Source: a bacterium (GTDB taxonomy: Bacteria; Patescibacteriota; Minisyncoccia; UBA6257; GWB1-50-10). From it: a stretch of 15,730 nucleotides of DNA. The notes below the pieces were generated by a model, which saw only the letters and a list, made by a program, of their open reading frames with translations, was not told where the DNA came from and searched no databases. The stretch covers positions 1 through 15,730 of the forward strand of contig JAKAGX010000015.1 in the NCBI GenBank assembly GCA_021825465.1, in the 5' to 3' direction. Of the stretch, positions 1 through 5,407 are shown piece after piece (positions within the stretch are counted from its first letter, which is position 1; the number at the start of each line of letters is the position of its first letter). The translations under genes were made by a program, and so were the position numbers.

Positions 1-1
1 C

Positions 2-571
2 AACTTCGTGAAGCGCGGCATCGACATCCTTGCGGGGGTCATCGTCGGTGCCGTCTTTTTGGTCCTTGGTATTTTGCTTTACCCGCTCGTGAAACTGACC
101 TCGAAGGGTCCGTTCATCTTCAAGCAAACGCGCGTCGGGAAAAACGGCATTCCTTTCACGCTCTACAAGATCCGCACGATGTATGAACGCGATGGCGAAA
201 ACGGCTGGCTCGACAAGGACGCCAAGTACATCACGCCGGTCGGCAAGCTCCTCCGCGCGACGCATATCGATGAACTGCCGCAGATCTGGAACGTGTTGAA
301 AGGCGACATTTCGCTCGTGGGGCCGCGCCCCGACTTCATCGATTTTTTCAAGAAGCTCGAAAGCGCGATTCCGTACTACGCGATCCGCACGCTCGTAAAG
401 CCGGGCGTGACGGGCTGGGCGCAGGTCGGCTACCCCGTGACGATCGGGCTCGAAGAAACCCGCGTCCGCCTTTCCTACGATCTTTACTACCTGAAGCACT
501 ACTCGTTCATGGTCGACCTGCTGATCGTTTTGAAAACTCTGAAGACGGTCGTGACCGCCTCCGGCCGCTGA
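2..571 (+). CDS. Bacterial sugar transferase (undecaprenyl-phosphate sugar-1-phosphate transferase), 5' truncated
   Basis: Initiating glycosyl-1-phosphate transferase of the WcaJ/WbaP C-terminal type, which loads the first sugar phosphate onto undecaprenyl phosphate at the inner membrane face. The frame is open to the window edge (N-F before the GTG at 8), and family members normally have residues before the KRxxD motif, so the GTG at 8 is probably internal and the gene starts outside. Visible, numbered from that GTG: KRGID at 2-6, a hydrophobic segment at about 7-28, SKGPFIFKQTRVG at 32-44, KIRTM at 54-58, the catalytic DELPQ at 88-92, the GDISLVGPRP signature at 99-108, and KPGVTGWAQV further on. 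The conserved core is complete. With the epimerase and flippase nearby it points to a surface polysaccharide locus continuing upstream. Family assignment is secure; the sugar is unknown. Confidence 0.93.
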   Translation, partial: NFVKRGIDILAGVIVGAVFLVLGILLYPLVKLTSKGPFIFKQTRVGKNGIPFTLYKIRTMYERDGENGWLDKDAKYITPVGKLLRATHIDELPQIWNVLKGDISLVGPRPDFIDFFKKLESAIPYYAIRTLVKPGVTGWAQVGYPVTIGLEETRVRLSYDLYYLKHYSFMVDLLIVLKTLKTVVTASGR

Positions 572-592
572 TCCCAGCCAACCCCAACCAAG

Positions 593-636
593 CTTCCGCC
601 CCCCGCTCTCCTTCAAAAATTCGAGGAGAGCGGGGG
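593..636. repeat. GC-rich palindromic element, copy 1
   Basis: Stem of 13 bp: CCCCCGCTCTCCT at 600-612 pairs with AGGAGAGCGGGGG at 624-636, with an 11-nt A/T-rich loop. It lies between the sugar transferase stop and the epimerase start. Read on the minus strand, its 3' part (AATTTTTGAA followed by GGAGAGCGGGGGGCGGAAG) recurs at 2399-2427. It lacks a T-run, so it is not a standard terminator, though the stem could still stabilise or end a transcript. Confidence 0.8.
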
Positions 637-665
637 AAGGAGAAATCTGTGGATAACCTATAGTC

Positions 666-1661
666 ATGGACACCTCGCCAAAAAACATCATCGTAACGGG
701 AGCCGCCGGGTACATCGGCGGGATGGTCGTCGACCGGCTGATCGAGCTCTACCCGACCGCCGTTATAACCGGCATCGATCTTTTGCCGATGCCAAGGCGA
801 TGGCATCCCAACCGGAACATTTATTGGATCCGGGCCGATCTTGCGTCGGGCGATTGGCAGAAGAAGGCGCTCGAACGCGGCCCTGTCGATCTTGTGGTGC
901 ATTGCGCCTTCCGCATCCGGACGCCTTTCGGCAGAGTGAAGGCGTACGAACGGAACAATCGGGCTGCATCGAAAAATACTTTCGAATTTACGTTAAAAAA
1001 CAACGTCCCCTCCTTGGTATATTTGAGCACCGTTTCGTCGTACGGAGCGCGGAAAGAAAATATCGGCCGGCTCCTTGCGGAATCCGACCCGTTCCTCGAA
1101 ACAAAGAATCCGTATGGCTATCAAAAGAAGCTCATTGAGGAAGATCTGATGGAGCTCCTCCACGAAGGGAACCCCGTAACGACCGTGACGGTTCTCCGGT
1201 TGAACAGCGTCACGGGGCCGCGGAGCCAGAGCCTCTCGTCGAAATTCGGTCTCATTACGTTTTTGAAAAAGCTTTTACCGTTCGTCATCCAGCTCAACCC
1301 GCGCTGGGCGCGGCAATTCGTTCACGAGGATGACGTTGTCGACGCGATCCTTGCGTCCGCGCTGCGGAGCGGGGGAGCGCTTGCGATCTACAACATTGCG
1401 CCGAAGCAATTCCTCGAGGTCGGGGATATCGCGCGCGTTTTGCAGAAAAAGATCGTCCGCATGCCGGCGTGGGTCATGCGGTCCATGCTTTTTGTCCTCT
1501 ATCCAGTGAGCTTCGGAAAACTGATCCCCGTAGGCGCTGTCTCCGGCCTCATCTACCCGATCAATGTCGACGGATCGAAGATCGAGCGGGATTTGAATTT
1601 TGCTTATCGCTATACGGCCGAAGAAGCCCTCCTCGGCAAGGTCGGCCGTGCCGCTGTTTGA
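666..1661 (+). CDS. NAD-dependent epimerase/dehydratase family protein (extended SDR)
   Basis: A 331-residue Rossmann-fold extended SDR likely to modify a nucleotide sugar. Visible: the dinucleotide-binding TGAAGYIGG at residues 11-19, an acidic residue after the second strand (GIDLL), the DLVVHCAF strand, the STVSSYG catalytic serine region, and the YGYQK YxxxK dyad about 25 residues later. Length is normal for the family. The C-terminal half (PRWARQFVHEDDVVDAIL) carries the substrate-side pattern typical of UDP-glucose 4-epimerase-like proteins. The ATG at 666 is chosen because the nucleotide-binding strand starts soon after it; no good ribosome site is seen. It may be co-transcribed with the transferase across the 593-636 hairpin. 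Exact substrate cannot be read from sequence. A TTGACA box at 1658-1663 overlaps its stop codon. Confidence 0.88.
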   Translation: MDTSPKNIIVTGAAGYIGGMVVDRLIELYPTAVITGIDLLPMPRRWHPNRNIYWIRADLASGDWQKKALERGPVDLVVHCAFRIRTPFGRVKAYERNNRAASKNTFEFTLKNNVPSLVYLSTVSSYGARKENIGRLLAESDPFLETKNPYGYQKKLIEEDLMELLHEGNPVTTVTVLRLNSVTGPRSQSLSSKFGLITFLKKLLPFVIQLNPRWARQFVHEDDVVDAILASALRSGGALAIYNIAPKQFLEVGDIARVLQKKIVRMPAWVMRSMLFVLYPVSFGKLIPVGAVSGLIYPINVDGSKIERDLNFAYRYTAEEALLGKVGRAAV

Positions 1662-1684
1662 CAATATACCTTTTTTGGTATATC
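1658..1684 (+). promoter_or_regulatory. Putative promoter of the small membrane protein pair, with embedded hairpin
   Basis: A perfect TTGACA (1658-1663) overlaps the epimerase stop codon. TATATC with an upstream TG (TGG-TATATC, 1676-1684) follows after 15 nt; TATCCC at 1681 would give the ideal 17-nt spacing. The spacer contains the inverted repeat ATATACC / GGTATAT (1664-1670 and 1677-1683) around six T, which could also act as a weak terminator stem or an operator. The -35 is convincing; the -10 choice is uncertain. Confidence 0.5.
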
Positions 1685-1733
1685 CCTAATCCTAGTTCGA
1701 AAATATTTTTCAACCAGCTTCGGAGGCATCGTC

Positions 1734-1886
1734 ATGAACTTCTGGATAGTACTCGCCTGGGTAGCCGGAGGGATCCTTCTGGTTATCCTTTGTGCCATCG
1801 GTTATGGCGCAAAACTCTTCATCGACTATATGAACGAAATTGATAGAGAGGATGAAGAGATATTGAGAACAAGCGGTACGGAGTGA
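1734..1886 (+). CDS. Small single-pass membrane protein, 50 residues, unknown function
   Basis: Short ORF beginning MNFWIVLAWVAGG and ending EEILRTSGTE, followed by TGA. A GGAGG ribosome site at 1722-1726 lies 7 nt before the ATG, the best Shine-Dalgarno site in the window and the main support for its being real. It has one membrane segment (about residues 3-27), then a short acidic tail (EIDREDEE), so the C-terminus is probably cytoplasmic. It overlaps or adjoins the next gene (GTGA at 1883-1886), suggesting translational coupling. I do not recognise a family. Size and topology are consistent with a small accessory subunit or regulator of a membrane complex, but nothing shows which. Confidence 0.72.
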   Translation: MNFWIVLAWVAGGILLVILCAIGYGAKLFIDYMNEIDREDEEILRTSGTE

Positions 1887-1891
1887 CTGCC

Positions 1892-2269
1892 ATGATAGAA
1901 AAAATTGCCATTCTCGTACTTCTTTTTTCTCTCCTCGGTGCAACACTGATCTCCCTTTTACTTGTCCGCCGCGACGGTCCGGAGGAAAGCATCCCGTTCC
2001 TTCTCGGTCTGGTTATCTTCAGGTTTTTCCTGTTGATGGCTTGTTCCGAATGGTTCGTTGCGATGGCTGCGATCCTCGGTCCGATCCTCCTTCTTGTGGG
2101 AATAGGATGGTTTACCTACCTCATCCTCCTCGCACCGCCGAAATTCGTCTATCTTGGCGGAGGGGTCGTCGGGCAAGTCTCCTCCTTCGAGCTCTGGCTC
2201 GCTCATCGACGTTCCATCAATCAAGAAATGCGGGAAGCCCTTTCCGCATCTCAAGTGAGAAGGCGATGA
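1892..2269 (+). CDS. Hypothetical three-helix membrane protein, 125 residues
   Basis: Starts MIEKIAILVLLFSLLG. Three hydrophobic segments are visible at about residues 4-25, 33-52 and 56-80, followed by a 45-residue soluble tail rich in Arg/Ser that ends QVRRR. I prefer the ATG at 1892 over the in-frame GTG at 1883 because GGAG at 1880-1883 gives an 8-nt spacing; the GTG would overlap the stop of the 50-residue gene and has no site of its own. It probably forms a two-gene transcript with that gene and ends at the 2282-2316 hairpin. No family recognised. Its placement in the polysaccharide region hints at, but does not prove, a cell-envelope role. Confidence 0.72.
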   Translation: MIEKIAILVLLFSLLGATLISLLLVRRDGPEESIPFLLGLVIFRFFLLMACSEWFVAMAAILGPILLLVGIGWFTYLILLAPPKFVYLGGGVVGQVSSFELWLAHRRSINQEMREALSASQVRRR

Positions 2270-2281
2270 TGAATTTCAAAT

Positions 2282-2317
2282 AAGCCGCCGGCATTTTCAA
2301 AATGTTTCGGCGGCTTT
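2282..2317 (+). terminator. Rho-independent-type terminator
   Basis: AAGCCGCCG (2282-2290) pairs perfectly with CGGCGGCTT (2308-2316). An inner CATTT/AAATG stem can form. A T-rich tract (TTTCCCTTT) follows. It lies 13 nt after the stop of the 125-residue membrane protein gene. Confidence 0.7.
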
Positions 2318-2352
2318 CCCTTTCTGGTTGGCTGGTTATCCCCCAAAACCTT

Positions 2353-2427
2353 GGCCCCCCGCTCTCCTCGAATTTTTGAGGGAGACCGGGGGGCCTTCAA
2401 TTTTTGAAGGAGAGCGGGGGGCGGAAG
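2353..2427. repeat. GC-rich palindromic element, copy 2 (nested double hairpin)
   Basis: Two adjoining hairpins. The first is GGCCCCCCG (2353-2361) with CGGGGGGCC (2387-2395), extended by TCTCC/GGAGA. The second is CCTTCAA (2394-2400) with TTGAAGG (2404-2410). The end GGAGAGCGGGGGGCGGAAG (2409-2427) equals the reverse complement of 593-611, and the start matches the other arm of that copy, so this looks like copy 1 with about 29 extra bases inside. It stops 7 nt from the flippase stop codon and may end both convergent transcripts. Confidence 0.8.
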
Positions 2428-2434
2428 TCGGGGG

Positions 2435-3901
2435 CTATCGCACGAAGCGGTCCACGATGGGGATCGATTTAAGGAGCGGTTCCTTGAAGAGGGCGAGGAG
2501 GAGGGGATACATGATCATTCCTGCGATGATCGTCGGTACGATCGAAATGCCGATCGCCATCATGCCGAACACGGCAAGGCACATCAGGGCGGTTGCAAAG
2601 ATCCCTCTCCCGAGGCCCTTGAAAATGGGGACGGCAACGATCTTGTTCAGCTTGTACCACGTGTAGCCGTTCGAAGCGAGCTGCGAGATGATGGTTGCGA
2701 CCGCCGAGCCGGGGAGGCCGTACGACGGGATGAGCAAGAAGTCCAAACCGGTGTTCAAGATCGCTCCGACGAGAGAGGTGATGATGAAGATCCTTTGTTT
2801 GTCGTACGCAAAGATGACATTCCCCCACACAATGCCGGCGAAGACCGGCGCAAGCGTCAAGAGCAAGAGTTCGAAGGTAAGCGCCGCTCCGGCATAGGAA
2901 GCGCCGAAAATGAAATTGACCAAGCTTTGGCCGAGCACGATGCCGCCGAACGTAATGGGGAGCGCGATCAAGATAACTCCCCGGAACAGTTTGTTCGTCG
3001 CGTTCTCGACGTTTTCCTTTTCGTTTTGGTGCGCCATCTTGGTGATGATGGGGAAAAGCCCGGTTGAAAAGAGCGAAGGGAGAATGTAGAGCAATTGCAC
3101 CGGCTTTTGCGCGGCGGCGTACAGGCCGAGCTCATACGTATTGCGGAACCAGCCGATGATGATGGAATCGATGTTGATCATAAAGCTTCCCAAAAGGCCC
3201 ATGATGGCGAACGGCCAAGCGGAGCCCACGATTTGTTTTACCAATTTCTTGTCGAAGTGTTTTTTCATCGCCGGAAGCCAAATGCTTCTCGTTCTCCAGC
3301 CGATCGCAAGACAGCCGATGGCATCTCCGATGACATAAGCAAAGAGTACCCAGCTTGCTGCCGGATGGAGAAGAAGGACCGCAACGCTCAAAGAATCGAT
3401 GCTTATTTCGGTCAAGAGGATCGATCGTGCTTCCACCTCCATTTGGTTCGCCGATCGCGTGATCGAATAGAAAAATCCCCGCATGCTGTCGAAGGCCGTC
3501 AAAAAAGCGACGATCGGCATCAAGGTCCGCACTTCGGCTATCTTCGTGAAGTGGGGGCCGACGAGGGCCGTCAAGGCGACGGAAAGGGCGACCAAAAATA
3601 TCTTGACGTAGAAAGTCGTTGCAATATACGAATTGATGTCTTCGCCGCGGTGCTTCGTCAGTTCTCTTGTGAGGAGAGATGAAAGACCGATGTCGGAAAA
3701 GATGGTAAAGAAACCGGCAAAAGAAAGGGCATAGGCGTAAATGCCGTACCCTTCGGTTTGCAGGATCCGGGCGGCGAGGATGATAAGCCCCCCCCGCAGT
3801 ATCTTGCTTACGATATTTCCCGCGACAAGCCAGAAGGAATTTTTGAAAAAGGTTTGCCGGTTGGTCTTGTTTTCAAGGAGAAAAGACCTCAATTTTTCCA
3901 T
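2435..3901 (-). CDS. Polysaccharide flippase (Wzx/MATE-like, MOP superfamily)
   Basis: A 488-residue integral membrane protein of the O-antigen flippase type, which moves lipid-linked oligosaccharides across the cytoplasmic membrane. The N-terminus has the typical pattern: a charged start, then FFKNSFWLVAGNIVSKILRG, and AARILQTEGYGIYAYALSF. There are roughly 12-14 hydrophobic segments along the length. A mid-protein FMINIDSIIIGWF segment and a DFLLIPSYGLPGSAVAT segment near residue 385 are also typical. Length is normal. It is antiparallel to the sugar transferase and epimerase and ends beside the 2353-2427 repeat. The start at 3901 lies about 11 nt from a TATCAT box, so its mRNA would have almost no leader. 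Family is clear; the exported glycan is unknown. Confidence 0.93.
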   Translation of the reverse strand: MEKLRSFLLENKTNRQTFFKNSFWLVAGNIVSKILRGGLIILAARILQTEGYGIYAYALSFAGFFTIFSDIGLSSLLTRELTKHRGEDINSYIATTFYVKIFLVALSVALTALVGPHFTKIAEVRTLMPIVAFLTAFDSMRGFFYSITRSANQMEVEARSILLTEISIDSLSVAVLLLHPAASWVLFAYVIGDAIGCLAIGWRTRSIWLPAMKKHFDKKLVKQIVGSAWPFAIMGLLGSFMINIDSIIIGWFRNTYELGLYAAAQKPVQLLYILPSLFSTGLFPIITKMAHQNEKENVENATNKLFRGVILIALPITFGGIVLGQSLVNFIFGASYAGAALTFELLLLTLAPVFAGIVWGNVIFAYDKQRIFIITSLVGAILNTGLDFLLIPSYGLPGSAVATIISQLASNGYTWYKLNKIVAVPIFKGLGRGIFATALMCLAVFGMMAIGISIVPTIIAGMIMYPLLLALFKEPLLKSIPIVDRFVR

Positions 3902-3904
3902 AGT

Positions 3905-3941
3905 TTGACTTTATGATAGGGGAGATATATCCTTTTATCAA
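3905..3941. promoter_or_regulatory. Overlapping divergent promoters
   Basis: Plus strand: TTGACT (3905-3910), 17 nt, TATCCT (3928-3933), then 8 nt to the ATG at 3942. Minus strand: TTGATA (complement of 3936-3941), 17 nt, TATCAT (complement of 3913-3918), then 11 nt to the ATG at 3901. Both have exact 17-nt spacing and occupy the same 37 bp, so polymerase on one would block the other. Start sites would fall near 3940 (plus) and 3906 (minus), giving leaderless or nearly leaderless mRNAs. Confidence 0.65.
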
Positions 3942-4697
3942 ATGGAAGAAATTCCCAAGGAATCTCCGGAGGCAACTCCAAAAGAGAAGAAGCAAAAAGA
4001 TTGGCTCTTGCCCGCGAGCATCGTCGTCGCGGCACTCCTCGTTTCGGTCTCGTTGATCTACAACGCCGGGAAGAAGCCGGACACCGCCGTCAACCAAGCG
4101 AACCTCGGAGCGGCAGCGAATGCCCCGAGCGTCACGAGCGTTCCGCCGGTCACGTCTGCGGATCACATCGAAGGAAATCCGAATGCGCCGGTCAAGATCA
4201 TCGAATACTCCGATCTTGAATGCCCGTTCTGCAAAGAATTCCACGCAACCTTGAATGCGGTTTTGAGCGTCTACGGCGATCAAGTGGCGCTCGTGTACCG
4301 CCACTTCCCGCTGGCACAGCTCCACTCGAAGGCGCCCGCAGAAGCGCAAGCAGCGGAATGCGCGTATAAGCAGGGCGGCAACACGGCATTCTTTAATTTC
4401 ATCAACCAAGTGTTCACGGTGACGCCGTCGAACAATGGCTTGGATCCGACAGAGCTTCCGAAGATCGCCGGCCAGATCGGCCTCGATGTGAGCCAGTTTA
4501 CGGCGTGCCAGGCGTCCGATTACGGCAAAGCGCTGATCCAGAAAGAATACAACGATGCCATCAACGCCGGCGGACAAGGGACGCCGTACTCCATCGTCGT
4601 GAATAGCGCCGGACAAAAGTACCCGATCGACGGCGCGCTGCCGATCGCGAACGTTGAATCGATCATCAATCAAGCGCTGAAAGGTGCTAACTCATAA
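3942..4697 (+). CDS. Membrane-anchored DsbA-like thiol-disulfide oxidoreductase
   Basis: A 251-residue thioredoxin-fold protein expected to act outside the cytoplasmic membrane on disulfides of exported proteins. Residues 1-20 are charged, 21-42 form a membrane anchor, and 43-75 are a low-complexity Ala/Ser/Pro linker. The DsbA/Thioredoxin_4 domain follows: HIEGNPNAPVKIIEYSD (75-91), the active-site CPFC at 94-97, VYRHFPL (118-124), and GTPYSIVV (213-220) carrying the cis-proline at 215. Two further cysteines (140 and 189) could form a structural disulfide. The ATG at 3942 is the only sensible start and sits 8 nt after a TATCCT box. It heads a run of redox proteins including a thioredoxin reductase at 5408. 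Oxidase versus isomerase function cannot be told from sequence. Confidence 0.92.
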   Translation: MEEIPKESPEATPKEKKQKDWLLPASIVVAALLVSVSLIYNAGKKPDTAVNQANLGAAANAPSVTSVPPVTSADHIEGNPNAPVKIIEYSDLECPFCKEFHATLNAVLSVYGDQVALVYRHFPLAQLHSKAPAEAQAAECAYKQGGNTAFFNFINQVFTVTPSNNGLDPTELPKIAGQIGLDVSQFTACQASDYGKALIQKEYNDAINAGGQGTPYSIVVNSAGQKYPIDGALPIANVESIINQALKGANS

Positions 4698-4789
4698 ATT
4701 TCCAAATCGATACCAAGAGCAGTCGTCAAAGTGAGTAGAGTAAGAAGTGACCATTCATTTTGTCCGATTCGCGTAAAAAGGTCGTGGAC

Positions 4790-4795
4790 TATAAT
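4790..4795 (+). promoter_or_regulatory. -10 box of a leaderless promoter (zinc-ribbon gene)
   Basis: TATAAT at 4790-4795 is followed by 7 nt and the ATG at 4803, placing transcription start at or next to the start codon. No good -35 box is seen at 16-18 nt. The rest of 4698-4789 holds nothing I can identify. Confidence 0.6.
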
Positions 4796-4802
4796 CAGCA
4801 AA

Positions 4803-4982
4803 ATGGATTTTGATCAGAATAACGGCGGCGGTTTCCAGAAGAAAATGTTCCATGGAAACTGGAAGTGCGCGAAGTGCGGTGCCGACATCACCGAACTTCC
4901 GTTCGATCCGGACCCGTCGAGAGCCGATAAGCTCTTGTGCCGGGATTGCCACCGGGAAAGAACGAGATCTTTCCGCAGATAA
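4803..4982 (+). CDS. Small four-cysteine zinc-ribbon protein (CxxC-x20-CxxC)
   Basis: A 59-residue protein starting MDFDQNNGGGFQKK. It has two CxxC pairs, CAKC (residues 24-27) and CRDC (48-51), with 20 residues between them, and a basic tail ERTRSFRR. This resembles the CxxC-x17-CxxC small-protein family common in candidate-phyla genomes (a WKCAKCG...LPF...LLCRDC layout), with a longer spacer. The Cys pairs should bind one zinc; function is unknown, perhaps nucleic-acid or protein binding. The ATG at 4803 is preferred to the in-frame GTG at 4731 because a TATAAT box ends 7 nt before it and the intervening residues would be atypical. A strong terminator follows within 6 nt, so it is a single-gene unit. 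Confidence 0.82.
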   Translation: MDFDQNNGGGFQKKMFHGNWKCAKCGADITELPFDPDPSRADKLLCRDCHRERTRSFRR

Positions 4983-4988
4983 GTAATG

Positions 4989-5021
4989 AAAAAACCCGCC
5001 TGACTTCTCAGGCGGGTTTTT
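4989..5021. terminator. Bidirectional intrinsic terminator
   Basis: The stem AACCCGCCTGA / TCAGGCGGGTT has a CTTC loop, with A tracts before it and five T after it, so it can work on both strands. It ends the zinc-ribbon gene. The downstream promoter's TG-TATAAT begins at its last base, and CTGACT at 5000-5005, within the stem and loop, sits 18 nt before that box as a possible -35. Confidence 0.9.
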
Positions 5022-5029
5022 GTTATAAT
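5021..5029 (+). promoter_or_regulatory. Extended -10 promoter (SPW protein gene)
   Basis: TGT-TATAAT (5021-5029) is a perfect extended -10 element. Six nt separate it from the ATG at 5036, placing +1 on the A of the ATG, so the message should be leaderless. Confidence 0.7.
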
Positions 5030-5035
5030 AAAGGT

Positions 5036-5203
5036 ATGAAATGGAATCACATCGTATTGGTAATTCTGGGCGTTTGGCTCATTGTTTCGCCATGGGTTCT
5101 CGCTTATTCCGCCCTTAATTTGCCGTCGTGGAACAATATTCTGATGGGTGCCCTTGTCATTGTCTTCACGCTTTGGAACGTCTCCACAACCAAAGAGCAA
5201 TAA
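5036..5203 (+). CDS. SPW-repeat small membrane protein
   Basis: A 55-residue protein starting MKWNHIVLVILGVWLIVSPWVL and ending STTKEQ. The LIVSPWVL segment (residues 15-22) is the motif that names the SPW repeat family; WNN at 32-34 and the closing LVIVFTLW also fit. Two membrane helices are predicted (about 5-26 and 34-50), with a short loop between. Longer family members have two SPW units; this one has a single unit. The start is fixed by the TATAAT box 6 nt upstream; any earlier in-frame start would read through the terminator. Family function is unknown. Confidence 0.85.
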   Translation: MKWNHIVLVILGVWLIVSPWVLAYSALNLPSWNNILMGALVIVFTLWNVSTTKEQ

Positions 5204-5233
5204 GCTTTCAAAAGGTCTCCTTTTTTAAAAACT

Positions 5234-5341
5234 ATGTACAAGTGTCCTGAGTGCGGTTACACGTCCGCCGAACCGGGCGACTGCCCGATGTGCAACATCC
5301 CCATGGTAGAGGTAGAGGACGGGGAGGATAAAGAAGACTAA
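5234..5341 (+). CDS. Tiny rubredoxin/zinc-ribbon-like CxxC protein, 35 residues
   Basis: Starts MYKCPECGYTSAEPGDCP and ends VEDGEDKED. Two Cys pairs, CPEC (residues 4-7) and CPMC (17-20), are nine residues apart, and an acidic tail follows. The layout (Y-x-CPxC...PGDCPMCNIPMV) resembles the short heavy-metal-binding/YHS-like knuckle found at the ends of metal transporters, and half a rubredoxin. It could bind one Zn or Fe. It lies 30 nt after the SPW gene and 66 nt before the thioredoxin reductase. No clear promoter or ribosome site, so co-transcription with the SPW gene is likely. The ORF is very short, but the Cys spacing is too regular to be chance. Confidence 0.75.
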   Translation: MYKCPECGYTSAEPGDCPMCNIPMVEVEDGEDKED

Positions 5342-5372
5342 ATACGGCCCCCCGCCCAAATTCAGTTCAATT

Positions 5373-5401
5373 TTGCATTTTGAAGTTCGAGCAATTAAAA
5401 T
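5373..5401 (+). promoter_or_regulatory. Leaderless promoter of the thioredoxin reductase gene
   Basis: TTGCAT (5373-5378), 17 nt, TAAAAT (5396-5401), then 6 nt to the ATG at 5408, so +1 would be the A of the start codon. The -10 matches 5 of 6 consensus bases; the -35 is weak. Confidence 0.55.
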
Positions 5402-5407
5402 TGTGGT

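Noticed and set aside
3095..3682. 195-residue plus-strand frame inside the flippase region
   Set aside because: Antisense to a clear multi-helix flippase; the product is charged and low in hydrophobic residues, as expected of a shadow.
3873..4673. 266-residue open frame on the minus strand
   Set aside because: Antisense to the DsbA-like gene; Arg/Asp-rich composition and no motif.
4731..4802. GTG start giving an 83-residue zinc-ribbon protein
   Set aside because: A TATAAT box lies inside this extension and 7 nt before the ATG at 4803, so the extension would be upstream of transcription.
4937..5035. Upstream start for the SPW protein
   Set aside because: It would read through the strong terminator and the promoter; the SPW domain begins at the ATG at 5036.
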